A DNA stretch of 64,000 nt from assembly GCA_013400115.1 (NCBI GenBank), contig VXBP01010329.1:921515-985514 (forward strand), written 5' to 3'. The notes beneath the pieces are model-generated. The model was not told where the DNA came from and made no database searches. It was given only the letters and a program-made list of their open reading frames with translations. A program made the position numbers and the translations under genes. Shown piece by piece: positions 32,555 through 43,112 of this stretch. This DNA comes from Rhinopomastus cyanomelas. Lineage: Eukaryota; Chordata; Aves; Bucerotiformes; Rhinopomastidae. Numbering within the stretch: position 1 is the stretch's first letter; the number at the start of each line of letters is the position of its first letter.

Positions 32555-32960
32555 TTAGTTTAAAAGTCATTTCTCTCTCTGAGGAGACACTCAGTAGAGT
32601 CTAACAGGATTTATTTGAGCCTCTGGTGTTCAGCATGTTTTTAAGCTATCTGAAAAAAGCAGCGAGGAGCGTGATGACAAACTTTGCGGACGCCACTGTT
32701 ATTCATGGTGGTAAAGATAGGGAGTGACTGTGAAGAAGTGCAGAAAAGCCTCGCAGCCCAGCCGCGCAGATAATGGCAGATGAAATTCAGGCAGGAGAGT
32801 TGTAAAATGAGGCACAAGGGGGAAAATAATTTTACCTACACAGTGATAAGCCAGGCACTAATACGTAGGAGCGGGATGGTAAGGTCACTGCAGATAGCGC
32901 TGCAAAAACATCAATTCAATACCCAGGAGCAGGAAAGCAGAGAAGTGAACATCAGCAATT
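32555..32960 (+). mobile_element. Ancient CR1/L3-like LINE relic spanning the RT palm
   Basis: Decayed match to the older amniote CR1 ORF2. GTGTTCAGCATGTTTTTAAG corresponds to the VLFNIFI-type block. ACAAACTTTGCGGACGCCAC encodes TNFADAT, where the family has FADDT, so the second catalytic aspartate is lost. ATGGCAGATGAAATTCA corresponds to the WQMKFN block. Spacing between these blocks is right for CR1, with many small gaps. It is much older than the group A-C copies. No complete frame. Confidence 0.6.
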
Positions 32961-34445
32961 ACAAAGAGAGAGACGGCGAGCAACCAGAAACACCATTGTC
33001 TCGCTGCCGCGTCTTTAAAGCGCTGCTGGGTCTCCCTTGCAGGAAGGATAATTCAGGATGCAGAATGGCTCCCAGGGAAGGACTCGCTGGCTGCACTAGC
33101 TCTTCCCAAACGTCAAGCCAAAAGGATTGTTTATGGACCGCTCTACTTGCTCTGCTGCTGGAAGAGGAAGGGGGGGAAGGTGGAGACTGTAGAACATCTG
33201 TCATGGGGTTTTTTGGATGGCAGTTTGCTGCAGTGTGGAGTCCTCTGGTTTTGATCAGGAAGAAGAAAAAAGAAGCCTTGCAGCCAAGGGATGGAATGTT
33301 TAAAATGTGGACGCGGACTTCATAATCAGTATCGGAAAAGGGAGAAGCACAGAGTGGCAGAACTCCTGTGACAGCTACCGAAGAGATACCGAATAAAAGC
33401 CCAACCAGCCAGCCAGAACCCTTTCTTTTCATGTAGTTTAAACACCACCACACTGAATTTATGGGAAAGCTCATCTGGAAGTTACTAGTAATCCAACGTT
33501 TTATTTCTCTCTCAGCCTCTTGGAAGCTGGAGGAGAAGTTACTCTTTTGGCTTGCAGGGAATAACTCTAAAGAACTTAAGCAGGACCTCACAAGTTGGAC
33601 GCAGTCCTGCTGGGACTGAAGCAGCAGAGCACAGCAGCACAAAGTAGTCAATCTCCAGAAACCAAATTTCAGGGAATTAACCAAATTAGCAACCAGCTTG
33701 GATGGAATTATGTTTTTTAACAGGAACCAGTAACCCAGAAGAGATAATGCAGATTAGAATGTAATCCCATTGAAATGGTGTCACTCAGCAGCAGAAGTAT
33801 CGGGCTTGTACTGGAAAACGTTATTAAAGAAGAAATTACACAAAGAGTCAGCAAATGATATGTAAAAATCAGACCGAAAGGCTTTAGGATGACAGCAGGG
33901 AAGGTACAATAATCTGTGTGGTGCTTTAGGGACAACAACAACAGCAACAATCTTAATTCCAGAGGAAAGGCTTACCCCTTTGACCACTTGAGGATGTGGA
34001 GTTCAGCAGAGAACTGCACAGCGTTTTCATTCTTGTCCCACTGGTCTTCATCATCAGCCTGGCTGAGCTCAATGCACAGACTGGAGATGATTCTTTGGCA
34101 TTGCTGCCAGGAGTGTAGACTTATTTGAATAACATCAGCCCCCAGGAGTAAATTAAATCCATTTTTCCTACAAATTGTTCTACATATTTGCACATAATTA
34201 TTTCTCCATCGTACGTAATCGTCCTAATGCTGGCAGCTGAGCTACTGTAAATTATTGCTGTTTGAAAAATTAAGCTGCAGCTTCAGCCTGTTGTGAGAGA
34301 TTGCAAAAGCCTTGTTTAAGTCCAGGAGGAAACCTGTAGTAGAAATACTAGTCTCGAGAAGCCAGCACTGGGACAAAACAGTACCATGCGGTGGAAAGGA
34401 ACAAAGGGTTTGGAATTTCCACCGGACAGGCGTAACTGCAAACTG
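32961..34445. other. Stretch with a long antisense open frame, no supported gene
   Basis: Minus 33684-32959 is open for 241 codons, the longest frame in the window. The N-terminus looks like a signal peptide (LTTLCCCALLLQSQQ) and the C-terminal half has S/P/R-rich runs and no domain. I see no promoter, Kozak-like support or homologous family. Treated as chance until tested. Confidence 0.35.
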
Positions 34446-34668
34446 CAGCAGACAGATCACAGGAGGTTCCACATCAGTGTGAGAAGGACCTTCTTCCCAG
34501 TGAGGGTGACAGAGCACTGGCAGGGGCTGCCCAGAGGGGTTGTGGAGTCTCCTTCTCTGGAGGCATTTCAAACCCTCCTGGCCGTGTTCCTGTGTGACTG
34601 GATCTAGGGGATCCTGCTGTGACAGGGGGACTGGACAGGATGATCTTTCGTGGTCCCTTCCAATTACA
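34446..34668 (+). mobile_element. CR1 LINE 3' fragment, group A
   Basis: CACAGGAGGTTCCACATCAG, GTGAGAAGGACCTTCTTCCC, AGTGAGGGTGACAGAGCACT, GTGGAGTCTCCTTCTCTGGA, GGACAGGATGATCTTTCGTG and GTCCCTTCCAATTACAGAG. The end lacks the usual TAATGTTCTGTGATTCT and passes into unique sequence. Confidence 0.94.
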
Positions 34669-36113
34669 GAGTCCATTACAGAGATCCTGTCACTCAGGAA
34701 AACATATTAACGTGTTACCACACACCAATTATTGTCACAAAAGCAAACAGACCCCGTAGTGATGTGCTGCAAAAAGACCTAATCAATTGGAATCCATGGA
34801 TAATAGCATTTCTCCAGTCAGACATCGAAGCAACAAAAGGTAGAAACAAGCTGAGAAAAACTCAAGATCTCAATCAGCATGAGGTACATTATAGGGATGT
34901 GGAAAGGAAAGGAAACATTACTCAGCTGAAGTTTGATGCTTTCAGCTTCAACAATCACTGTCGCCTTTAGTCCCCTAATCAAATGTAGACATAAATATAC
35001 ACACAGAGAAGTACTCTAGAACATTATACATATATTTTTCATTGACCTACTTCTGTTCCAGCTCATTACATGACTACTTTCCCCTCTAGTCCCCTCTGGC
35101 TAGGTGTAATAATGTCTCTGCCTTCTGCCTAGGTGATAATTAAATCCACTAAGTAAGTAGCAAGTAGGTGGGAAACAAGTTGTGCTTACTCAGAAGGGCA
35201 GGGCTCAATTAGCACTTTGTTTAGGAACCTAGGACTAGCTGTTCTGCACTGCAGTGAAAATTCTGTGGGAGACAGCTCTGATCCTTACATAAACTGTGAC
35301 CTCTTCATTTACTCCTCCACCATGATGGCTGTGTGACAAAGTGCTGACCCATGGTACCCATCTCAGTGGCTAAGAGAAGGCAGAAATAGGAAATGACCCA
35401 GGACATGGGCTCGTGGCTGAGACACCGCCTGTGTCTCTGCAGAGCCAGGCCAGAGAAGGCCCATCCGTGGCTGGTCTTCACAGGCTAAGTGATCGAAGGC
35501 AAAAGTCTGGTGCAAAGTTACAGTGATTGAGCCCAGCCACGACTGATGAGATAGGATTTTGTGATTCAAACTGTTCTTATTGCTCCCTCTGGCTTGGTAC
35601 TATTCTCACCTCTCCGCTTTGCAAAATTAATGTGGCTCGAGAGAAGAGGACTAGACTTTTATGGTGACAGAATAAGACATAATAACTTGATGAGAGAGTA
35701 ATGCACAGTTGCATCCAGCTCCACACCTGATGCACAAAGCCTCCAGAACCAGCACTCCGTCCAAAATTGATGCGCAGGGGTTTCGTGAGAGATGCCACAT
35801 GCCACATGTTGAGATTGTATTGTCGGGCAAAGCTAAGCGCTTCATTAATAAGGTGCCACCGTCGTATTTCTCGCTAATACTGGAGCCTTCTTTTGGATAT
35901 AAAGTGAATCACAGAAGCACCCCCTGGGATCATGCAGGAAGGCTTCAGACCAGGCTTAGCGGCTTGTTTTGCAGTGAGGTCTTCCTGCCCCCAAAAGCAC
36001 AGCTTTCTAATAAAGGTAAAGGCCCCGCGTTTGCGGAGGAGATGAGCTCTTATTTCACTTCAAAGCACACAAGAAACACGACTGAACTCAATATGCTGTG
36101 TGCAAGAGGAGAA
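34669..36113. other. Stretch without recognisable gene or repeat
   Basis: Nothing recognised. Frames at 35577-36137 overlap on both strands and show no domain. Confidence 0.4.
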
Positions 36114-36362
36114 AAAGACAAGGGGCAGTGGGTGTGAGCTGGAACACGGGAGGTTCCACATCAGTGTGAGAAGGAACTTCATGGTGAGGGTGACAGAGCC
36201 CTGGAAAAGGCTGCCGGGGGGGTTGTAGAGTCTCCTTCTCTGGAGACATTTAAAACCACGTTCCTGTGCAACTAGACCTAGGGGATCCTGCTGTGGCAGG
36301 GAGATTGGGCTGGGGATCTTTTGAGGTCCCTTCCAATCCCTAATGTTGTGTGATTCTGTGAA
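36114..36362 (+). mobile_element. CR1 LINE 3' fragment, group A
   Basis: GACAAGGGGCAGTGGGTGTG, GGGAGGTTCCACATCAGTGT, GAGTCTCCTTCTCTGGAGAC and TCCAATCCCTAATGTTGTGT, with tail GATTCTGTGAAC. Small deletions affect the FFPVRV and PPGHVPV-coding parts. Confidence 0.94.
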
Positions 36363-37090
36363 CACTGTTAAAAATGTCAGTAAGACACACTGACACACTG
36401 GATCTCTACCAAAGAAATTGTTTCATCTTCACCAGGTCATTTCAACTTGTTCTCATGAAGGGTAAGAACTGCTGTAGGAATGACCAGTGGTCCCAATTCC
36501 CTGAAGTCAGGTGTTTAGAGAGTTGAAAGCATCGCTATCATCTGCAGCACAGCTCTGCTTCTGCCACACACAGCCAACCACGAGACTTTCACACCATGCT
36601 CACATTATTAATGAGAAAGAATGACAGTAACTGTGAAGCCCCTCACATTCCAGCATCTCAGCACTAGTTACAGCTTTTCTTACATCGGGACAATTCTAAT
36701 CCAGCGCTCACTGCGATTAGAAGGTCTGCTGACGCCAGGGACTGGGGCTGTGACGGCAAGGCTTCACACGGGTGTTACTGGGAGCAATGTCGCATGCTGA
36801 GTGTGCGGGGTGAATCGTGTGGCACTCGTCCCTTTCCCCTTGCTCACTCACTGGCACTCACTGCAACCCCCGTCTGCGCTCTGTCACTGTCTAGGACACC
36901 CTGAGTACTGGGACTGTATTTCTCCACATGATGTGGCTGAAAGACCTGCAGGCACTTCGCACTTTAAAGTGCGCTGCATTTTAAAGATGGCAAAGAGTCT
37001 CATTCAGACCCTAGAACCTTAATGATGTTTCTCAAGATCACTTTCACTAGCTTTATAAGTAACAACAAAATATACTCATAGACCTTAGCA
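36363..37090. other. Stretch without recognisable gene or repeat
   Basis: Nothing recognised. Confidence 0.4.
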
Positions 37091-37153
37091 ATTACTACTA
37101 GGAAATTTGCTTGTCCTCTACAGTAATGACTACTAGGAAATTTGCTCTTCCTC
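37091..37153 (+). repeat. 35-bp-period local duplication
   Basis: ACTACTAGGAAATTTGCT occurs at 37094 and again at 37129, with similar flanks (TTGTCCTC and CTTCCTC). Two diverged copies. Confidence 0.65.
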
Positions 37154-38237
37154 GTTTGGCCCATTTTAATCAAAGGATCATTAATTACAGCTAAATTAGT
37201 TTTCTCACCTGAAGCAGGACACTCCATCTTTGACCTGATCTCCAGCACATTAAGAGCCCGTATAGCCATCATAAATGCCCTTAAAACTATGAATATTGGG
37301 CAGATAAGTTTTATTTCAGTGATGTTGAGTCCCCTAACATCTTCACTCAGCGATTCTATTTCCTTAACTATTTAACTGTTCAAGAATTCCAGTGTCTTGC
37401 TCCACTTACTTCCCTTTGCTTTCGTTCGAGCCCAGCCTCCAAGTGGTTCTTTACAAGCGCGATTCTCCTCTCTCATCTGCTCACCCGAGTAATTGCTTCA
37501 TTAGGGGATCTGACCTGGTTAATCTCTGCTGTTCAGCAGATAAACCCTCTGCAGGAGCCGCACCCTGGGTGTGAAACTGCTTGAGCAGGAAGTGGCAAAA
37601 AGATCGGGGGACACCTGATGGCTTCTCCTCACAGGGCCCCAGCAGTGTGAGTACTTAGCAATGTGGGCAGGCTGGCATGAGCGAGAAATCCAAGTGCTTT
37701 CTCTTTAGGCTAACCACGAACTGCAAGAGGCCTTTAGAGTTCTGAGAAAACTGGCTTACAGTTGGGCTTTTCAGTCAAGTTTTAAATAGAAGGAAACAAA
37801 ACCAGCTTCAGAGACATACGGAATTGTTGAGGTTTACTCCGTGCTCAGCAATTTGCTCATCAAAACAAACACGCTCAGGCGACAGGCCCAGAACAGGTGA
37901 ACATTTGAGATTGCCCAGAATAAGGAGGGTATCAAGCAGGTGGGCATCCTGTGCCACCCACAGCAAGGCGCTGTTAATGTGTCCAACGTGATGCTCTTGA
38001 CACTCTGCCTGTAGTGTCGATTCCTGTCAATCGTCAGAGCGTCGCGTTTGTATGTGATGTGCAGAGTCAATGCCACTTGTATAACAAAAAATAAACCCGT
38101 GGTCTACACTCCAGCACAAAATCAGACTGACAAACTACAGGAAGCCATTTTTCTCAGCAGATCATGCTCAGGAAAAGTTGCTTCCTGAAAGCTCTGAACT
38201 CCTGACTTCATCTGGTTCTCTGCCATTCTTGTGTGTG
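37154..38237. other. Stretch without recognisable gene or repeat
   Basis: Nothing recognised. Confidence 0.4.
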
Positions 38238-38372
38238 GGAATCATAACACAGTTTTGGCTGGAAGAGACCTTCAAGACCATCAATTGCAACCATTTCCTG
38301 CCCCATCAGCACCACTAAACCATGTCCCCCAACACAACATCTATCCATAAACACTTCTGGTGTTCTATCATT
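38238..38372 (-). mobile_element. CR1 LINE 3' fragment, less common type
   Basis: GGAATCATAACACAGTTTTG, GCTGGAAGAGACCTTCAAGA, CAGCACCACTAAACCATGTC and CCAACACAACATCTATCCAT. The block CACTAAACCATGTCCC is typical of a distinct avian CR1 3' UTR. Diverged and 5'-truncated. Confidence 0.85.
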
Positions 38373-39653
38373 ACCCATACTTTTCAGATTGGTAAAATGC
38401 CAAAACAATCCAACTTGGAGTTGATGGTCCAACTGATGCCACTGGAAGAAGAGTGCATGAGTACAACAGGCTGCAAACGTATGTGAGCCCTGTCTGAACT
38501 GAGAAATTAAAAACCAGCCAGCAAGTAAGGTCTACAAATACCAAAGAGGAGCATATTGTTCTGTTGGGAAGGCAGGGAGAGCGCGCGGTTGTGAGTACCC
38601 TTCCTGCTCCCTTTACAAAGGAAAGCTTAAATCAATTTTACAGAAGACATAGTTACACCAAAACCTGCAGAGGGAACACTAGCCCGAGGCTAAGCCGTGG
38701 TACCTGGGCTGGAAGATGGCTTCCACATGCCAATAAATCTTTAAAGCAGGGCTTTGCAACAATTTTTGCTGATTCGCTTAAATCAGATAAAATTGCTCCT
38801 TTATTTTTCTCCGTAGGTGAGAAGATTTGTCTTTATCCCCTTTTCTCTCCCAGAGTCAATAGTTAGTGAATCCTCAGCTCCTCAGTAATTCTCAAGGAAC
38901 ACGGATTTACTTCCATGGTTAGCAAGGAGCATTATGAGGCTTGAAGTCCAGTTCCTGGATGAATACGTTACTATTACGTAACGGACCCAGTTGAAGTGAT
39001 TTGAATTCGCTGTTTTGTGATGTGTTTGAAGAGTGTAAAATCAAGTCCCCTATTAGCCATGTACAAGCCTTTCTCTCTGGCTCAGTTAAGAATAATCTTT
39101 GGGGACATCTTTCTTCTTGTGAGGAAGAACAAAACAGCAGGATTCGCCTGTGTACGGTCCCTGAAGCACACCCCGCAGTCGTGGTTATCTTTGTCAGCAG
39201 GCTACGAGCTGGGTGATGGTGCTGGGGCTGTGGACACAGTTCTGCTCCGTGTAACCACTGGTCTTTTCCCAGTAACCTCTCAAAGAACTGTCAGCACGTA
39301 TCTCAGCTGTGGTACCCACAGCCCAAGTGGAATAATTATACAAGTAACACAAAAAGCCGTGAAGGATGAAGCTGCCGTTTCTTCCTCTGCTTTCTCTCAT
39401 TTGGGCTGTTAGAAGCATTTTCCCTTGTCCTTGGAACGGGGACTAGTTCCAGCTAAGATCCAGTACCACACCAGTGCCACAGTCAAAGGAACACTGGCGT
39501 TGCCCAGAGGAGTTACGGGTCGGGGTACACTTTTGTTAGGGGAACAGGGTACTGGTCGTAAGAGCACGAGTGAATGCCAGTATTTCCCAAACAGGTTAGA
39601 CCTTGTTTATGGAACCACCGTACCCCTGAAATGCGTCAGAAAACACTGACCAC
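38373..39653. other. Stretch without recognisable gene or repeat
   Basis: Nothing recognised. The 131-codon plus frame at 39017 has no domain. Confidence 0.4.
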
Positions 39654-39800
39654 ACAACCTCAGAACATTAGCGATTGGAAGGGATCTCGAAAGATCATCT
39701 AGTCTAGCCCTCCTCACCACAGCAGCATCACCTAGATCCACACGACTCAGAGAAACGGCCCCAAATGTGTCCAACCTGCATTCTTGGGCGTTGGAAAATA
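39654..39800 (-). mobile_element. CR1 LINE 3' fragment, group A
   Basis: CTCAGAACATTAGCGATTGG, AAGGGATCTCGAAAGATCAT, CTAGTCTAGCCCTCCTCACC and CAGCATCACCTAGATCCACA. More diverged than other group-A copies. Confidence 0.88.
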
Positions 39801-41218
39801 GTACCAACTAGAGACAGACATTTGTAAAGAAGCAGTTAGAAAGGCAAATAATCCTTCTAGCAGTGTGTCTCACAAAAGCCTTCTTCAGCTGATTCAGCAG
39901 TTGGATAAAGCTCATGTCCTCGTTACTCTTCCCTGCCCACTCGAGAGCAAACCCCTCCCCACTCGCCGCCTACAGACACTAATCATCCATTCAGATAGAT
40001 CCAAACTACTTTTCTAAACGTCCTATTGTGGAGCCTGCTTTTTTCTTTCACTCTCTGCTACCCTCATCTCCTGACAAACAGCAACAACTCAACGCACCAT
40101 ATTCTCACCCAACAGAAGGTCTGAAAAGCAGCAAACACTGTACAGAAACACTGAAAGGGGAAGTAGACAAGAGCTAAACAAACAACCCCGGCGTTGGGCC
40201 GCCTTCCTGTTGTGCAGAGAATAGAACGGAGAGCACAGGCTGGCTGTTAAGATAAAGTCCTTCTCAAAGCCACCTTCTGATTATCCAGTTGGACCTTCTG
40301 AGATTGCAGCAGAGCTGCATCCCCATTTCCAAGAGCCGATGGCTGAGCTGCAGTCCTTTTAGCAAACACCCAGAAATCCTCCTTTGCCTGCTGCACTGGA
40401 TAAGGGGAGAAGTGGGGAGGATTAAAAGAAGAAGAAACTGTTTTGTGGAAAGAAGGAAAGGCACAGATGGGAGGACAAAGGGACAGTCTGAAAACTGCCT
40501 CCTCGTGGAAGCTCTGCTGTCAGACTCAGGCAACAGCACTTCTGGCACAGCTGGACACAGGGGGCTTTGCAAGAGAAGAAATAGTGAGGAGAAACCCCAC
40601 AAAATCTGTTTGGCCAGAGGTTTTCTGGACTGTTGATGCATCGGGTCATTCTTAAAGGAAAATCTCCTCTTTCATTGATTTATAGTTTCAGTAAGAAATC
40701 TCATCTCTGACGGCAGCCCCAGCATCCTAATTACCATATAATTGTAGAATTTCATCCAAACCATTGCCTTTAACAGACACAGACATTTATTTAATTTACT
40801 TTAATCAGGACTTCCCTGGGAGATGTATTTGCATACTAAAGGTATCATTTTCAAGCAGTTAGAGGCCTCAAGTCTTGCATGCCATGGAGCTGTGTCTCAA
40901 TTCCTCATTAACTAGATTTCATGGCTGAAAAGAGACAAAACCTCTTTAGAAGGCTATTGGAAGACTTAAGATACATCAAATACATTGGCAGGGGAGGACA
41001 AGAGAACATTTTATCCTGTAAATATTTTGTTAAATTATTTTAAAAGTCATTTGCCTGGCCATTAGTTCTTCAAATACATAAACTTAAGGGATAACTCTAT
41101 GTAGAAACGTGTTGGTGCCGATCCTTGGGCTGAAAACACGCAATGAAAGCTTGTTCTGCTTAATGCACAGTTCTGTAATGGCAAATACCACAGACCAAGT
41201 GCAAAGCTGCTTCACAGA
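39801..41218. other. Stretch without gene; AT-rich candidate conserved block
   Basis: 40.68-41.06 kb is AT-rich with an octamer motif (separate entry). The 125- and 115-codon frames at 40.26-40.64 kb are antisense to each other and lack domains. Confidence 0.4.
40815..40850 (+). promoter_or_regulatory. ATTTGCAT octamer in AT-rich block
   Basis: ATTTGCAT at 40827-40834 within GGGAGATGTATTTGCATACT, near TTTATTTAATTTACTTTAAT. POU-type motif only. Confidence 0.28.
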
Positions 41219-41545
41219 ACAATCACAGATTCACAGGAGATTAGGGATTGGAAGGGACCTCAAAAGATTATCTAGTCCAATTCCCCCCACCGCAGCAGGA
41301 TCACCCCATTTCACATTCAAACAGTATCTTCTCTCTGCAGCAGCTCTGTGTCCTTCATGAACTGCAGGGCCTAGAACTGGACACCATATTCCAGATGTGG
41401 TCTCATCAGGGCAGAGAAGAGGGGGAGGAGAACCTCTCTTGATCTGCTAACCACCCCCATTCTGATCCACCCCGGGATGCTGCTGGCCTTTTGGCCACAA
41501 GGCTCTGTACCTGCTGCTGGCAGCTGCACTGGCCTCAGTAACTGC
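41219..41545 (-). mobile_element. CR1 LINE fragment, group A, internally deleted
   Basis: The tail part 41219-41306 (ATCACAGATTCACAGGAGAT, GGGATTGGAAGGGACCTCAA, CCACCGCAGCAGGATCACCC) is joined, after about 35 bp of unmatched sequence, to the antisense of the ORF2 C-terminal part (GCAGCTCTGTGTCCTTCATG, ACACCATATTCCAGATGTGG, CTTGATCTGCTAACCACCCC). Compared with the copy at 30002, roughly 400 bp between these are missing. Confidence 0.9.
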
Positions 41546-42437
41546 CTGAAGCCCTCATTCAGCCCCTCAAGCAGGAAAGGAGTCTGCCAGGTCATTTCCA
41601 CGCTCTCTTGGCACTAGCGCTCTCCAACAGGGACGTGAGAGTCAGGGAGCAGAAAGGAGGTGGTAACTACGTTGGGTTTATGCCAAGGTTGTGTTTCAGA
41701 AGAATCTCTTCTGCAGCAGTGCACTCAGCCAAGTCTATTGTCTTGTTTCCAAGAGGCTCACTGTACAGCACGGACGTTACTTGCACAAAGAGAAGAGGTG
41801 AAATGTTTTATCTCGGTCACTTCTCGCTGTTCTGAAGTCATTCCTCTTTCCTCTCCATTCCTCCCATTCTTTAGTAACAGACCTCATAATCCTGACAGCA
41901 GCATAAAGCTGGGTAATAGCGGCAGGAGTAACACTCCCCAGGTGTGAGTGACACTTGAAAACAACCCACAAAGACAACAAGCACGCTGGCGGGAACAACC
42001 TTACTGCCACAGCCAGGAATGCAGCTTTGATGAGGAGAGGAAGAAAAATGCTTTCATAAAAGAAGCAATCTTAGGAAAACAGCAATCTCTAAGAATGCTG
42101 TGACACAGAACATAAATCTTTACAACTCCATCCCATTACAATCAAAAACTCGGCTCTGACGCGCAAGGGCCCGGCGCAATAGCGGGAGCTTTTAGCATCA
42201 CAGCTCTTTGTAGCAGACACTTCAAAGTTTTAATCTAAATTCTGATTCAGAGTTGCATAAATTAAAGGTATGGAAATGTCTCTTTCAGTTGGCCTGAAAA
42301 GACGGAGAAAGGCTTCACATTTCGAGTTCTTAGCGCAATGCTACTTCCACCTTTGCAGTGTGAAGACTGAAGGCTCTCTGGCTAGTTTCCAATGCCAGAA
42401 GGAAAACTCCCAAAATTTCATGCCAGATTAGAAATAG
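41546..42437. other. Stretch without recognisable gene or repeat
   Basis: Nothing recognised. Confidence 0.4.
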
Positions 42438-42503
42438 TTCTACAATTATTAATTGTAGAATTATCACTCTGATAATAATGTGGAATAATTACTCTGATAA
42501 TAA
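42438..42503. repeat. 10-bp-arm palindrome plus direct repeats at a CR1 3' junction
   Basis: TTCTACAATT (42438-42447) and AATTGTAGAA (42451-42460) flank ATT. Two copies of ACTCTGATAATAA follow at 42466 and 42491. The block directly joins the 3' end of the minus-strand CR1 at 42504, so it sits where a LINE tail repeat would be. Confidence 0.7.
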
Positions 42504-43112
42504 GCTCAGCCAGCCCAGCCCACAACCTAATATCATCACAGCTGCAAGACTAGGGCACTCAGGGCCACAGCCAGGCTGCCCTTCAACACCTCCAGGGATG
42601 GTAACTCCATCACTGCCCTGGGCAGTTCATTCCAGGGTCTGATCACACTTTCTGTGAAGAAGGGTTTCCTAACATCCAGCCTAACCCTTCCCTGGTGCAG
42701 CTTCAGGCCCTGCCCTCTCACCCTGTTGCTAGTTGCCTGGGAGAAGAGCCTGACCCCCACCTGAGTACAACCTCCCTTCAGGGACTTGGAGAGAGGGAGA
42801 AGGTCCCTGTGAGTGTCTTCTCCAGGCTGAACACCCACAGCTCTCTCAGCCTCTCCCCATCAGCCTTTTCCTCTAGTCCTTTCCCCAGCCTCATTGCTCC
42901 TCTGGACCTGCTCCAGCCCCTCAATCTCTTTCTTGAGGGGAGAGGCCCAGCACTGCCCCCAGTACTAGACGGGAGGCCTCACCAATGCCCAGTACAGTGG
43001 GGCTATGATGTCCCTAGTCCTGCTGGCCACACTGTTGCTGATCCAAGTCAGGATGCCATTGGCCTTCTGGGCCACCTGAGCACCCTGCTGGCTCCTGTTC
43101 AGCCAATTACCA
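42504..43112 (-). mobile_element. CR1 LINE fragment, group B, atypical 3' end
   Basis: GCTCAGCCAGCCCAGCCCAC begins the copy in place of the canonical tail. It continues with ACACCTCCAGGGATGGTAAC, AAGAAGGGTTTCCTAACATC, GGAGAAGAGCCTGACCCCCA, TCCTCTGGACCTGCTCCAGC and GGCCACACTGTTGCTGATCC. On the minus strand SNRVRGQGLKLHQGRVRLDV and RKPFFTESVIRPWNELPRAV are readable, then NRSQQGAQVAQKANGILTWI further 5'. Frames are broken. It is the longest group-B copy. Confidence 0.94.
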
